A stretch of DNA of 64,000 nucleotides from Rhodococcus triatomae BKS 15-14 (GTDB taxonomy: Bacteria > Actinomycetota > Actinomycetes > Mycobacteriales > Mycobacteriaceae): NCBI GenBank assembly GCA_000341795.1, contig AODO01000040.1, forward strand, positions 1 to 64,000, given 5' to 3'. Below the pieces are notes generated by a model that worked only from the letters and a program-made list of their open reading frames with translations, was not told the origin of the DNA and did not search any database. Made by a program: the position numbers and the translations under genes. Of this stretch, positions 43,068 through 51,932 are shown one piece after another (within the stretch, counting starts at the first letter, position 1; each line of letters begins with the position of its first letter).

Positions 43068-43289
43068 ATGAAAACGCTCAGCCGGGTGCTGGACTACGAG
43101 CTGAAGGTCTCGGAGATCCTGGGGATCCTGATCCTGGTGGGGATTCCGTACTTCGTGATCGGGGTGATCTGGACGGTCACTCACACGGACCACCTGAGCG
43201 ACATGAGCGGCCTCGACGTCGTGATCTCGTTCCTCGGGTCGATCGTGTGCTGGCCGGTCCTGTTGTTCTCGAACGTGTGCATGACGTGA
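43068..43289 (+). CDS. Small membrane protein, two TM segments
   Basis: 73 residues, ATG 43068; TAACAT at 42997-43002 could be its -10 box. Hydrophobic stretches at about 16-38 ('ILGILILVGIPYFVIGVIW') and 48-70 ('VVISFLGSIVCWPVLLFSNV'). No recognised family. A second small membrane protein follows at 43321. Confidence 0.6.
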   Translation: MKTLSRVLDYELKVSEILGILILVGIPYFVIGVIWTVTHTDHLSDMSGLDVVISFLGSIVCWPVLLFSNVCMT

Positions 43290-43320
43290 CAGGTCGCATC
43301 GCAGTCGAGAGGGTCAGCCG

Positions 43321-43524
43321 ATGATGATCCTGGTCCGATTGATCGACGCCGTCGTCACGCTTCTGCGCGTCCTCGGCGGGAGCCGCCCCGCTCCGACCGC
43401 GGTACGCGCGCTGGCCTGGGTCGCGTTCGCCTCGCTCGTGCTGTTCGGGCTCGGCGTCGCCGTCTTCGTGGTGGCCCACCTCCTCGACATCGTCGAGGCG
43501 ATCACCGGCGAGACCTACCACTGA
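43321..43524 (+). CDS. Small membrane protein
   Basis: 67 residues from ATG 43321 (a second ATG follows directly). One clear C-terminal TM segment ('LAWVAFASLVLFGLGVAVFV') after an amphipathic N-terminus ('LVRLIDAVVTLLRVLGG'). Separated by 31 bp from the previous small membrane protein; the two are probably co-transcribed. Confidence 0.6.
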   Translation: MMILVRLIDAVVTLLRVLGGSRPAPTAVRALAWVAFASLVLFGLGVAVFVVAHLLDIVEAITGETYH

Positions 43525-43630
43525 GCTCCCGTCGGGGTCGGTACGTCGGTGAACGACCCTGTCGGTCGGTGCGTTCCCGCCGTATCGTGATCACAGATCC
43601 CATGACCCGAGTCGAGCCGAGGTGGCCGCT

Positions 43631-45031
43631 GTGGGAATCGATCAGAGCACCGAGATCCTTCCGGAACGGAACGCCGAATCCGTCGTCGCCGGCCTACGGG
43701 CGACCTTCGCGTCCGGCCGCACGAAACCCCTCGGCTGGCGCCTCGCGCAGCTCGACGGCATCGAGCGGCTCGTCGTCGAGAGGGAGGGCGAGATAGCGGA
43801 GGCCCTCGCGGAGGATCTCGGGCGGTCGCCGTTCGAGGCGTGGTTCGGGGACGTCGCGAACGTGCGCATCGTCGCGGAGTACGCGCGCAAGCACGTCCGG
43901 CGGTGGATGCGCCGGAGCCTCCGGCCGCTGCCGGCGAACCTGATGCCCGCGATGGGGTGGGTGCAGTCGGAGCCGTTGGGTGTGGTGCTGGTCGTGGCGC
44001 CGTGGAACTACCCGCTCACCCTCGCCCTGAATCCACTGGTCGCTGCCGTCGCGGCGGGCAACTGCGCCGTGGTGAAGCCGTCGGAGATGACGCCCTCGGC
44101 ATCCGCGTTGCTCGCGCGACTCGTCCCCGAGTACCTCGACGGCGACGCCGTGGCGGTGGTCGAGGGTGACGGCGCCGTGACGCAGGAGCTCCTGGCGCAG
44201 GGCGTCGACCACTGCCTCTTCACCGGCGGAACCGAGATCGGCCGGAAGATCATGGCTGGTGCGGCGCCTCACCTGACCCCGGTGACGCTCGAACTCGGTG
44301 GGAAGTCCCCGGCGATCGTCGCGGCCGACGCAGATCTGGACGTGACGGCACGCAGGATCGCCTGGGCCAAGCTGCTCAGTTCGGGGCAGACGTGCATCGC
44401 GCCCGACTACGTGCTCGTCGAACGGTCGGTCCGGGACGAGCTCGTCGGTCGACTCGTGTCCACGATCGGGGAGTTCAGGTCCGATGCGGTGCGGCCCGGG
44501 ATGCGGATCGTGAACCGGCGGCAGTTCGACCGGCTCGCGGCCTGTCTCGCGACGACCCGCGCGACGGTGGCGGTCGGCGGCGGCACGGACGGATCCGCGC
44601 TCTCCGTCGAACCGACGGTGCTGGTCGATCCCGCGGTGGACGAACAGGTCATGACGGAGGAGATATTCGGACCCGTCCTCCCCGTGGTGGCCGTCGATTC
44701 GATCGACCGGGCCGTCGATTTCGTGACGGCCCGGCCGAAACCGCTGGCAACCTACCTCTTCACCCGGTCTGGCCAGGTTCGGCGGCAGGTGCTCGACGAG
44801 GTGAGCGCCGGTGCGATCGTGGTGAACCACCTGATCTATCACTATGCGGCGCAGCAACTCCCGTTCGGTGGTGTCGGTGCCAGCGGTATGGGCCGCTACA
44901 ACGGGAGATGGGGATTCGACACCTTCAGCAACCGGAAGGCCGTTCTGGTCAAACCCTTCAGGCCCGATCTCCGCTTCGCGTACCCGCCGTACACCGAGCG
45001 CGCGCAGGCGATCATGCGGCGACTGTTCTAG
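43631..45031 (+). CDS. Aldehyde dehydrogenase
   Basis: 466 residues from the GTG at 43631 (AGGTGG 6 nt upstream; GTG 43622 also in frame). NAD-binding and catalytic features: 'VLVVAPWNYPL', 'LELGGKSP' (general base Glu), 'LSSGQTCIAPDY' (nucleophile Cys), 'EEIFGPVLPVV', 'PFGGVGASGMGRYNG'. The last motif and the C-terminal 'RPDLRFAYPPYTE' place it with class 3-like/coniferyl aldehyde dehydrogenases that oxidise fatty or aromatic aldehydes. Its end overlaps the convergent gene at 45028 by four bases. Confidence 0.93.
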   Translation: MGIDQSTEILPERNAESVVAGLRATFASGRTKPLGWRLAQLDGIERLVVEREGEIAEALAEDLGRSPFEAWFGDVANVRIVAEYARKHVRRWMRRSLRPLPANLMPAMGWVQSEPLGVVLVVAPWNYPLTLALNPLVAAVAAGNCAVVKPSEMTPSASALLARLVPEYLDGDAVAVVEGDGAVTQELLAQGVDHCLFTGGTEIGRKIMAGAAPHLTPVTLELGGKSPAIVAADADLDVTARRIAWAKLLSSGQTCIAPDYVLVERSVRDELVGRLVSTIGEFRSDAVRPGMRIVNRRQFDRLAACLATTRATVAVGGGTDGSALSVEPTVLVDPAVDEQVMTEEIFGPVLPVVAVDSIDRAVDFVTARPKPLATYLFTRSGQVRRQVLDEVSAGAIVVNHLIYHYAAQQLPFGGVGASGMGRYNGRWGFDTFSNRKAVLVKPFRPDLRFAYPPYTERAQAIMRRLF

Positions 45032-45753
45032 TCGTCCTTCGGTGCGAGCGCGGCCAGGGCGGCGGTGAGGTCGGACTCGAACCGCTCCCGGTCGACGCCG
45101 GCGGCGGTCAGGGGTCCTTCGCCGTCCTCGACCTCGAGCAGGGCGAGCAGAACGTGCTCGGTGCCGATGTAATTGTGGCCCAACCGCAATGCCTGTCGGA
45201 AGGTCAGTTCGAGGGCCTTGCGCGCGTCGGCGTCGTAGGGGACGAGGTCGGGGGTGTCGTCGGTGGGTGCGGGCAGTGCGGTGGTCGCCGACGCGCGAAC
45301 CGTGCCGGCGTCGACGGACTGCCGAGCCAGCAGGACGAAGGCCAGTGACTCCGGCTCGCTGAGTAGACCGAGGGTCAGGTGCGCGGTGCCGACCTCGGCG
45401 CTGTGGGCCGCCTTCGCCTCGTTGTGGGCGGCGGCGATGACATTGCGCGCACGCGGGGTGAACTGGTTGAAGCCCTGGTTCGGGTCGATGCCACCGGGGT
45501 CCTTGGGGGTGAACCGCTTCTGGGCCGCCTGCTTCGTGACGCCCATGCTCCGTCCGATGTCGGTCCACGAGGCGCCCGTGCGGCGAGCCTGGTCGACGAA
45601 GTGGCCGATCAGATGGTCGGCCACGTCGCCGAGGTGGTCCGCGGCGAGGACCGCGTCGGAGAGTTGCTCGAGTGGGTCCGCGTGAACCTTCTTGATCGCG
45701 TCGATGAGGTCGTCGAGGCGGATGCGGGGACTGAGGGGCGTCGGTTCGCTCAT
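45028..45753 (-). CDS. HTH plus Clp N-terminal repeat protein
   Basis: 241 residues. An HTH ('SWTDIGRSMGVTKQAAQKRF', 62-82) is followed by two Clp-N repeats (about 97-155 and 175-238; 'FTPRARNVIAAAHNEAK' and 'IGTEHVLLALL'). There is no AAA+ ATPase domain, so it is not ClpC. Clp-N domains bind substrates or arginine-phosphorylated proteins; here one is probably the sensor of a DNA-binding regulator. The start codon lies inside a 35-bp palindrome, suggesting autoregulation. It follows zur by 51 bp on the same strand. Confidence 0.8.
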   Translation of the reverse strand: MSEPTPLSPRIRLDDLIDAIKKVHADPLEQLSDAVLAADHLGDVADHLIGHFVDQARRTGASWTDIGRSMGVTKQAAQKRFTPKDPGGIDPNQGFNQFTPRARNVIAAAHNEAKAAHSAEVGTAHLTLGLLSEPESLAFVLLARQSVDAGTVRASATTALPAPTDDTPDLVPYDADARKALELTFRQALRLGHNYIGTEHVLLALLEVEDGEGPLTAAGVDRERFESDLTAALAALAPKDD

Positions 45754-45781
45754 GCGTCAACCTTAGGTTGACGCATGAGCG
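45747..45781. promoter_or_regulatory. 35-bp palindrome over the start of the Clp-N regulator
   Basis: Arms CGCTCATGCGTCAACCT and AGGTTGACGCATGAGCG (17 bp each, perfect) around a single T at 45764. It contains the start codon of the 45028-45753 gene and the core CGTCAACC-N3-GGTTGACG. Confidence 0.8.
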
Positions 45782-45802
45782 TCGTCAACCATTGGTTGAC
45801 GA
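45782..45802. promoter_or_regulatory. Second CGTCAACC-N3-GGTTGACG operator
   Basis: TCGTCAACCA and TGGTTGACGA are perfect 10-bp arms around a T at 45792. Centre-to-centre distance from the first dyad is 28 bp. Ends 2 bp before the zur stop codon. Confidence 0.8.
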
Positions 45803-45804
45803 TT

Positions 45805-46248
45805 TCAGGATGCGCAGGTGCGGCAGGTTCCGAAGACCTCGACCGTGTGGCTCACGTTCGTGAATCCGTTGGCCTCGGCGATCGAGTGCGACCACTGCTC
45901 GACCTCCGGACCGTCCACCTCCACCGTGTATCCGCACGAGCGGCACACCAGGTGATGGTGGTGTCCCGACGAGCAGCGCCGGTAGACCGACTCGCCGGAG
46001 TCCGTCCGGAGCATGTCGACGGCGCCGGCCTCCGCGAGCGTCTGCAGCGTCCGATACACGGTGGTCAGGCCGATGCCCTCGCCTCGCCTGCGCAGCACGT
46101 CGTGCAGTTCCTGGGCGGATCGGAACTCGTCGATCTCGTCGAGCAGCGCCGAGATCGCGCTGCGCTGCTTGGTGGCGCGGACACCCACTGCGACGGGGGT
46201 GCGGGGCTTGTCGGGCACTCGGTTTCCTTCCTCGGTGCTGTCGCTCAT
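45805..46248 (-). CDS. zur: Zinc uptake regulator, Fur family (Zur/FurB)
   Basis: 147 residues. Winged-helix 'RSAQELHDVLRRRGEGIGLTTVYRTLQTL', histidine-rich sensor 'HHHHLVCRSCG', and structural zinc cysteines C102-x2-C105 and C142-x2-C145. Represses zinc-uptake and zinc-sparing genes when Zn-loaded. The dyad at 61218-61232 near a cysteine-free L36 is a probable target. Encoded after smtB on the same strand, as in mycobacteria. Confidence 0.92.
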   Translation of the reverse strand: MSDSTEEGNRVPDKPRTPVAVGVRATKQRSAISALLDEIDEFRSAQELHDVLRRRGEGIGLTTVYRTLQTLAEAGAVDMLRTDSGESVYRRCSSGHHHHLVCRSCGYTVEVDGPEVEQWSHSIAEANGFTNVSHTVEVFGTCRTCAS

Positions 46249-46306
46249 CGGTGGTCGTTCCTGGTGCTCGTGGTCGTGCGGCGACCGCGCTCGGGGCCGG
46301 CGTGCA

Positions 46307-46684
46307 TCAGTGGCCTTCCTCTGCGTGGGCGACGGCGTCGATCACGATGTGTGCGAGGTGATCGTCGACGAGTCGGTAGACGACTTCGCGGCCCGACCGG
46401 TCGCCCCGGACCACGCCGGCCGACTTCAGGACGCGCAGGTGCTGACTGATCAGCGGTTGCGTGACGCCGAGCGCGTCGACGAGTTCGTGCACGCACCGCG
46501 GCGCGGCTCGCAGTTGCAGCACGATTGCGATGCGGACGGGTGCGGCGAGCGCGCGGAGGATGTCGCCCGCTGCCGTCAGCGTGTCGCGATCGGGCATCGC
46601 CGCGGGTGGTGCGGACGCGTCGTGCGGCGTCGTCTCGTGTGGGGCGGGATGACCACGTAGGTCGTCCGCGTCGGTGATGCTCAC
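46307..46684 (-). CDS. smtB: ArsR/SmtB-family zinc-responsive repressor
   Basis: 125 residues from GTG. HTH 'LVDALGVTQPLISQHLRVLKSAGVV'; the C-terminal helix 'DDHLAHIVIDAVAHAEEGH' gives the alpha-5 metal site pattern (D-x-H then H-x2-H-like) of SmtB/CzrA. Mycobacterial SmtB releases DNA on binding Zn and controls itself with zur. The dyad at 46743 lies 60 bp upstream. Confidence 0.9.
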   Translation of the reverse strand: MSITDADDLRGHPAPHETTPHDASAPPAAMPDRDTLTAAGDILRALAAPVRIAIVLQLRAAPRCVHELVDALGVTQPLISQHLRVLKSAGVVRGDRSGREVVYRLVDDHLAHIVIDAVAHAEEGH

Positions 46685-46742
46685 GAGTGCGTGCTCCTCA
46701 CGATGCCGCGACAGTGGGTGCCGAATCGAGCTTATTGCAAAT

Positions 46743-46760
46743 CATATCCATTTTGATATG
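46743..46760. promoter_or_regulatory. A/T-rich dyad upstream of smtB
   Basis: CATATC and GATATG are inverted around CATTTT, followed by two ATGCATG words (46757-46773). A local A/T-rich island in the smtB-glyS divergent region; a candidate SmtB operator. Confidence 0.45.
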
Positions 46761-46872
46761 CATGAGTATGCATGTCAAACGGCGAATTGGGCGCGCTCAC
46801 CCGTCCCGATAGGCTGGAACCGCACGTCCCTATCCACGCAGGCATCTATTACCCAGATGGAGAGCTTCCCCA

Positions 46873-48264
46873 GTGGCACCCAAGTCCAAGGTCGAAACCG
46901 TCGCCAACCTCGCCAAGCGTCGAGGTCTCGTCTTCCCCTGTGGTGAGATCTACGGCGGCACCAAGTCCGCCTGGGACTACGGGCCGCTCGGCGTCGAGCT
47001 CAAGGAGAACATCAAGAAGCAGTGGTGGCGGTCCATGGTCACCGGCCGCGACGACGTCGTCGGTCTCGACTCCTCCGTCATCCTGCCCCGTCAGGTGTGG
47101 GTCGCGTCCGGTCACGTCGGTGTCTTCAACGACCCGCTCGTCGAGTGCCTGAACTGCCACAAGCGGCACCGCCAGGACCATCTGCAGGAGGCGTACGCGG
47201 AGAAGAAGGGTCTCGACAACCCGGACGACGTCGCGATGGATGTCCTGGCCTGCCCCGACTGCGGCACCGTCGGCCAGTGGACCGAGCCCCGCGACTTCAA
47301 CATGATGCTCAAGACCTACCTCGGCCCGGTCGAGTCCGAGGAGGGTCTGCACTACCTCCGCCCGGAGACCGCACAGGGCATCTTCGTCAACTTCGCGAAC
47401 GTGCTCACCACCTCGCGCAAGAAGCCGCCGTTCGGCATCGGCCAGATCGGCAAGAGCTTCCGCAACGAGATCACGCCCGGCAACTTCATCTTCCGCACGC
47501 GCGAGTTCGAGCAGATGGAGATGGAGTTCTTCGTCAAGCCGGGTGAGGACGAGGAGTGGCACCAGTACTGGATCGACACCCGTCTCGCCTGGTACACCGA
47601 CCTCGGCATCGACCCCGACAACCTGCGCCTGTTCGAGCACCCCGAGGACAAGCTGTCGCACTACTCGAAGCGGACCGTCGACATCGAATACCGCTTCGGG
47701 TTCCAGGGCAGCGAGTGGGGCGAGCTCGAGGGCGTCGCGAACCGCACCGACTACGACCTCCGAGTCCACGAGGAGTCGTCGGGCCAGGACCTCAAGTATT
47801 TCGACCAGACCACCGGTGAGCGCTACACCCCGTACGTCATCGAGCCGGCGGCCGGCCTGACCCGATCGCTGATGGCCTTCCTCGTCGACGCCTACCAGGA
47901 GGACGAGGCGCCGAACGCGAAGGGCGGGGTCGACAAGCGGACCGTGCTGCGCCTCGACCGCAGGCTCGCCCCCGTCAAGGCCGCGGTGCTGCCGCTGAGC
48001 CGCAACGAGGCGCTGTCACCGAAGGCTCGTGACCTCGCGGCGCAGCTGCGCAAGCACTGGAACGTCGAGTTCGACGACGCCGGTGCGATCGGCCGCCGCT
48101 ACCGCCGTCAGGACGAGATCGGCACCCCGTTCTGCATCACCGTCGACTTCGACACCCTCGAGGATCAGGCCGTCACGATCCGTGAGCGCGACACCATGGA
48201 GCAGGAGCGGGTGTCCCTGGACAAGGTCGAGGGCTACCTCGCCCAGCGCCTCCTCGGCGCGTAG
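46873..48264 (+). CDS. glyS: Glycyl-tRNA synthetase (dimeric)
   Basis: 463 residues from GTG. Class II core: '[13 protein letters not shown]', '[14 protein letters not shown]', '[17 protein letters not shown]', '[14 protein letters not shown]' and a C-terminal anticodon-binding domain. Single-chain alpha2 type. Also present is a metal-like insertion '[13 protein letters not shown]'...'CPDCGT'. Position beside smtB/zur is conserved in mycobacteria. Terminates in a strong hairpin. Confidence 0.96.
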   Translation: MAPKSKVETVANLAKRRGLVFPCGEIYGGTKSAWDYGPLGVELKENIKKQWWRSMVTGRDDVVGLDSSVILPRQVWVASGHVGVFNDPLVECLNCHKRHRQDHLQEAYAEKKGLDNPDDVAMDVLACPDCGTVGQWTEPRDFNMMLKTYLGPVESEEGLHYLRPETAQGIFVNFANVLTTSRKKPPFGIGQIGKSFRNEITPGNFIFRTREFEQMEMEFFVKPGEDEEWHQYWIDTRLAWYTDLGIDPDNLRLFEHPEDKLSHYSKRTVDIEYRFGFQGSEWGELEGVANRTDYDLRVHEESSGQDLKYFDQTTGERYTPYVIEPAAGLTRSLMAFLVDAYQEDEAPNAKGGVDKRTVLRLDRRLAPVKAAVLPLSRNEALSPKARDLAAQLRKHWNVEFDDAGAIGRRYRRQDEIGTPFCITVDFDTLEDQAVTIRERDTMEQERVSLDKVEGYLAQRLLGA

Positions 48265-48268
48265 CGCA

Positions 48269-48310
48269 TGTGCGCGCTTCCGGTAGTGGGAGCTACCGGA
48301 AGCGCGCACA
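48269..48310. terminator. Bidirectional hairpin terminator after glyS
   Basis: An 18-bp perfect stem (48269-48286 / 48293-48310) with a 6-nt loop, apex CGGTAG-N6-CTACCG. Between convergent glyS and a permease gene. Shares its apex with the hairpin at 53208. Confidence 0.85.
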
Positions 48311-48316
48311 GGTGCG

Positions 48317-49057
48317 TCAGCGCCTGACCACTCCTCGGGCGACGAGTTCCATCGTCACCGCGACGCTGCACGTCTGGGCCAGGAGGAGCCCGACGAGCAC
48401 GAGGATCTGTACGGCACCCGCCTGCACCGCCGACCCGCTCGCGAGCAGGACGCCGACGAAGGCGCCCGGAAGGGTGACCAGGCCGACGGTCCTGGTCTGG
48501 TCTAGGCCCGGCAGCAGCGCGTCCGCGGCGACGTCCTGGACGACGAGCATGCGCGAATCCCGTTCGTCCAGACCGAGACTCAGTGCCGCCTCCACCTCGC
48601 CGCGGCGGTGGTCGATGGAGTCGAGTGCACGTTTTGCGGCCAGGGACGTGGACGTCATCGCGTTGCCGAGCACGATGCCGCCGATCGGGATCAGTGCAAC
48701 CCCCTCGAGCGGCACCACGCCGCTGGCCAGCATCGGGGTGAGCACCGCCGTGATCCCGACCGCCAGTGCCACCGTCAGCCACAACCCCGAGCGGCCTGCC
48801 TTGGATCGCCGCGCCGCGGTGACCGACGCCGCCGCGAACATGACGACGAGAACGGCGATCGCCGACCACAGGTGCCGCAGCGCCGCCGCGAGGATCAGCG
48901 ACACGACGGCGAGTTGTGCCGCGCCACGGAGCGCGGCCGAGGGCGCCGACAGCGCACGGTCCAGCCCGGCGAGCCGATAGACCAGCGCGGCCGCGAGGGC
49001 CATGCCCGCACACAGTGCCACCAGTGCGAACCCGGGCTCCGCCAGCGCCGTGCTCAT
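48317..49057 (-). CDS. FetB-like (UPF0014) membrane permease
   Basis: 246 residues, about seven TM segments. 'IPIGGIVLGNAMTSTSLAAKR' and 'ALSLGLDERDSRM', followed by 'LLPGLDQTRTVGLVTLPGAFVGVLLAG'-like text (here ending LLAS), are the hallmarks of the FetB/YbbM family, an ABC exporter subunit implicated in iron homeostasis. No cognate ATPase gene (FetA) is adjacent. Confidence 0.88.
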   Translation of the reverse strand: MSTALAEPGFALVALCAGMALAAALVYRLAGLDRALSAPSAALRGAAQLAVVSLILAAALRHLWSAIAVLVVMFAAASVTAARRSKAGRSGLWLTVALAVGITAVLTPMLASGVVPLEGVALIPIGGIVLGNAMTSTSLAAKRALDSIDHRRGEVEAALSLGLDERDSRMLVVQDVAADALLPGLDQTRTVGLVTLPGAFVGVLLASGSAVQAGAVQILVLVGLLLAQTCSVAVTMELVARGVVRR

Positions 49058-49118
49058 CGCAGTGGCGTGCTCGCGGGCGATGGCACCTCGGTCAGTGCAC
49101 GTCCGCGCCGCGGTGGCA

Positions 49119-51161
49119 TCAGAAGCGTCCGCTCCGACTGATCCGGCCCGAACTGCCGGAGCCGCCGAACGAGCCCGGGCTGCGACCGCCGCCGCGATGT
49201 CCTCCGCCGCCCCCGTAACCGCGACCGCCGCCGCCCATGCTGCCGCGGATCATCGAGTCGATGAGGATGCCGCCGAGGATCGCACCGGTATTGGCTCCCG
49301 ACGACTGCTGCGGGCGCCGGCTCGCCTCCCACTGCTGTACGTCGGCCTGCGCGACGTACAGTGCCCGGCCACTCAGCTCGCCCGCCGCCCTGGAGTGCTG
49401 GAGCGCCTTCGACGGATCGGACCCGCTGAGCTGACGGGCCGCGTCGAGGTGCCGCTGTGCTTCCGACAACCTGGTCCGGGCCTCCGCGCCGACCGCGCCG
49501 CGCCGGGTCGCGATGAAGTCCGTCGCCGCGGTGATCTGCGCCTGCGCCGCGGTGATGTCCTGCGTCAGTCGTTGCGCGGTCCGCTCCGCCTGCGCTTTCG
49601 CCTCGGTCGCCGACGCGAGCATCTCGTCGAGCACCGCATCCGCCTTGGCGACCTCGGTGAGAGCTCCGAGCGGATCGCTGTCCCGCAGTGCCTCGGCCCG
49701 CGTGATCGCATCCTGCGCGGCCGTCCGTGCGGCGGCCAGTTCGGCGCCGCCGTGGTCGGTCAGGGCGTCGGCGGCGGCGATGTCGGTGCGGGCGTCCTCG
49801 ATGGCTGCGGGCAGTGTCGCCGTCGCGGCCCGGATGTTCTCGGCGGCATGGTCGATGCCGTCGAGAAGTTCCCGCACCTGATCCAGCGCACCCTCGGCGG
49901 CGCGGATCGCGACGACTGCGGGGCCCTGCTTGCCTGCCGGCTGCGCGACCGCATCGCGGCCTGCGGTGACGTTCTCGTCCGCGAACGCCAACTGTTCGCG
50001 GGCGAGCGTGACGTTCTCCGCCACCGCCGCCAACGCGGTGGGCGGGAACTCGGTTCGCAGCTGCGCCAGAACGGAATCAGACGCGGGCACCCGCACCGTC
50101 ATCTCGACCATCCGCTGGGTGAGGGCGTCGAGCCTGGCGGGGGCGTCGATGAGCAGATCGCGCATGCCGTCGAACTCCGCAACCCGATCGTCGAGTTCGC
50201 GGTCGGCGCGCGAGCAGGTGGCGATGAGTTCGACGAGCATGTCCCGCTGCTGCTCCGGGGTCTCCGGGATGTCGTCGTCGAGACGCTGCCGGATGGTGAA
50301 CGCAGACGCGAGTGCGGCCTTCGCCGCCTCGAACGCGGCCGTGAAGGGTGCGGTCGTCGCGTCGCCGAACTCGCCGCGCGCCAGGTTCAGCTCCTCCTCG
50401 CTCGTGCGGATCGCGTTGTCGGTGTCGACGAGCACTTCGCGTGCCTTGGCGTCGAGCACGCCGACCGGCACCATCGCCACGGCGGCCGGGTCGGTCCAGT
50501 CGATGTCTGCCGACACGCCGTCTCTGGTGGCCTTCCTGCGGCGCCGCGTGTACAGGACCGCGCCGCCGACGACAACCACCGCGACGCCGCCGACGACGAG
50601 GTAGGTGGCGCCCGATCCGGAGCCACCCGGGGAGGCCGCGTCCGACAGTCCGCCGGCCGCCGCCACCGCGGCGCCGGCCCAGTCCTCGTCCCGCAGCGCG
50701 GGCACGACGGCGTCGGTCTCGATGTCGGCGATGTCGGAGTCGGTGACGTCGGTGATCCCGACGGGCACGGTGAACGCGTACGCGCGGTCGCCGGTCGCGA
50801 CCGACAGCAGCGCCGTCTCTCCGCCGAGCCCGCTGAGCTGCTCGGTGCGGGCCGCCCACGTGTCGGCGGTCAGGTCGTCGAACGAGTCGACGTAGACGAC
50901 CCACAGTTGCACGTGGTGCTCGTCGAACAGCGCGTCCACGGCGGCCTGGACGTCGGCGCGAGCGTCGTCGTCGAGCACTCCGGCCGTGTCGGTGATCTGT
51001 GACGGTAGGCGGGTCGGAGCCTCGGCCGCGGCCGTGGCGGGAAGGCAGAGCAGCGCGATCGTGGCGACCGCGGCAGCGAGCGCGGCGCCGGCGGAACTGC
51101 GGTGTCGGCGTGGGCGACCTGTGGCGAGCGGTCGCGCGGATGACTGGACCCCGAATGGCAT
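49119..51161 (-). CDS. TPM-domain secreted/membrane protein with Gly-rich tail
   Basis: 680 residues from the ATG at 51161. Signal or TM segment 25-45 ('AALAAAVATIALLCLPATA'), TPM domain about 48-170 ('ITDTAGVLDDDARADVQ', 'LWVVYVDSFDDL'), a second TM helix near 190-210 ('ATYLVVGGVAVVVVGGAVLY'), long helical, Ala-rich region (probable coiled coil, 220-610), and a Gly/Ser-rich end terminating 'ISRSGRF'. TPM proteins are linked to thylakoid repair and to bacterial membrane-protein quality control; role here unknown. TAGATT 7 nt before ATG suggests a leaderless message. Confidence 0.88.
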   Translation of the reverse strand: MPFGVQSSARPLATGRPRRHRSSAGAALAAAVATIALLCLPATAAAEAPTRLPSQITDTAGVLDDDARADVQAAVDALFDEHHVQLWVVYVDSFDDLTADTWAARTEQLSGLGGETALLSVATGDRAYAFTVPVGITDVTDSDIADIETDAVVPALRDEDWAGAAVAAAGGLSDAASPGGSGSGATYLVVGGVAVVVVGGAVLYTRRRRKATRDGVSADIDWTDPAAVAMVPVGVLDAKAREVLVDTDNAIRTSEEELNLARGEFGDATTAPFTAAFEAAKAALASAFTIRQRLDDDIPETPEQQRDMLVELIATCSRADRELDDRVAEFDGMRDLLIDAPARLDALTQRMVEMTVRVPASDSVLAQLRTEFPPTALAAVAENVTLAREQLAFADENVTAGRDAVAQPAGKQGPAVVAIRAAEGALDQVRELLDGIDHAAENIRAATATLPAAIEDARTDIAAADALTDHGGAELAAARTAAQDAITRAEALRDSDPLGALTEVAKADAVLDEMLASATEAKAQAERTAQRLTQDITAAQAQITAATDFIATRRGAVGAEARTRLSEAQRHLDAARQLSGSDPSKALQHSRAAGELSGRALYVAQADVQQWEASRRPQQSSGANTGAILGGILIDSMIRGSMGGGGRGYGGGGGHRGGGRSPGSFGGSGSSGRISRSGRF

Positions 51162-51168
51162 GGCGACG

Positions 51169-51174
51169 AATCTA
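51169..51174 (-). promoter_or_regulatory. -10 box of the TPM gene
   Basis: TAGATT on the minus strand, 7 nt before the ATG at 51161. Consistent with a leaderless transcript. Confidence 0.5.
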
Positions 51175-51254
51175 TCGGGTGCCGCCGCGGTGGCGCTGCC
51201 CTCGGCGGTGCGCCGCTGGCCGCTGCCGGTGATCCCGGCTGGCAGACTTGGGGA

Positions 51255-51932
51255 GTGAGTTACGCACCTGCGCCCCCGGAGCGCGACGACAGGCTCGGCT
51301 TCACGGGCACCCTGGCCCGCTGGACGCGCCGCGTCGTCGTCGGCGTGCTCCTGATCGTGCTGCTGCTGGTCGGCGGCACCGCAGTGCGCGTGTGGCAGGT
51401 CGCCCGGATCGACGACACCCGGGCCGCCGACGCGATCGTCGTGCTCGGGGCGGCCCAGTACGCAGGCACTCCGTCGTCTGTGTTCGAGGCCCGCCTGGAA
51501 CAGGCGGTGAAGCTGTTCGAGAAGGGTGTGGCGCCGACCGTCGTGACGGTCGGAGGCAAGCAGGACGGAGACCTGTACACCGAGGCGGCGTCCGGGAAGA
51601 ACTATCTGATCTCCCGCGGTGTGCCGGAGGATCGGATCATCGCGGTCGAGGAAGGCTCCGACACGCTCCGCAGCATCGAGGGCGTCAACCGGGTGATGGG
51701 GGAGTCGGGGCTGAGTTCGGTGGTCCTGGTCAGCGACCCGTGGCACTCGCTGCGCACCCGGACGATGGCGCGTGACGCCGGGCTCGACGCGTGGACGGCG
51801 CCGACCCGGCAGGGGCCGGCGGTCTTCACCCGGGAATCGCAGTTACACGGAATCGCAAGGGAGACAGGTGCATTGCTCTGGTATCAGTTGACCCACTTCT
51901 CGGCGGACTTCCCGTACGACGCGGGCCAGTGA
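51255..51932 (+). CDS. YdcF/SanA-like DUF218 membrane protein
   Basis: 225 residues from GTG. One N-terminal TM helix (about 28-48, '[20 protein letters not shown]'), then the DUF218 domain with '[23 protein letters not shown]', '[10 protein letters not shown]', '[12 protein letters not shown]' and '[14 protein letters not shown]'. Members (SanA, ElyC, YdcF) act in envelope integrity, enzymatic activity unclear. Its stop overlaps the dgt start. Confidence 0.88.
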   Translation: MSYAPAPPERDDRLGFTGTLARWTRRVVVGVLLIVLLLVGGTAVRVWQVARIDDTRAADAIVVLGAAQYAGTPSSVFEARLEQAVKLFEKGVAPTVVTVGGKQDGDLYTEAASGKNYLISRGVPEDRIIAVEEGSDTLRSIEGVNRVMGESGLSSVVLVSDPWHSLRTRTMARDAGLDAWTAPTRQGPAVFTRESQLHGIARETGALLWYQLTHFSADFPYDAGQ

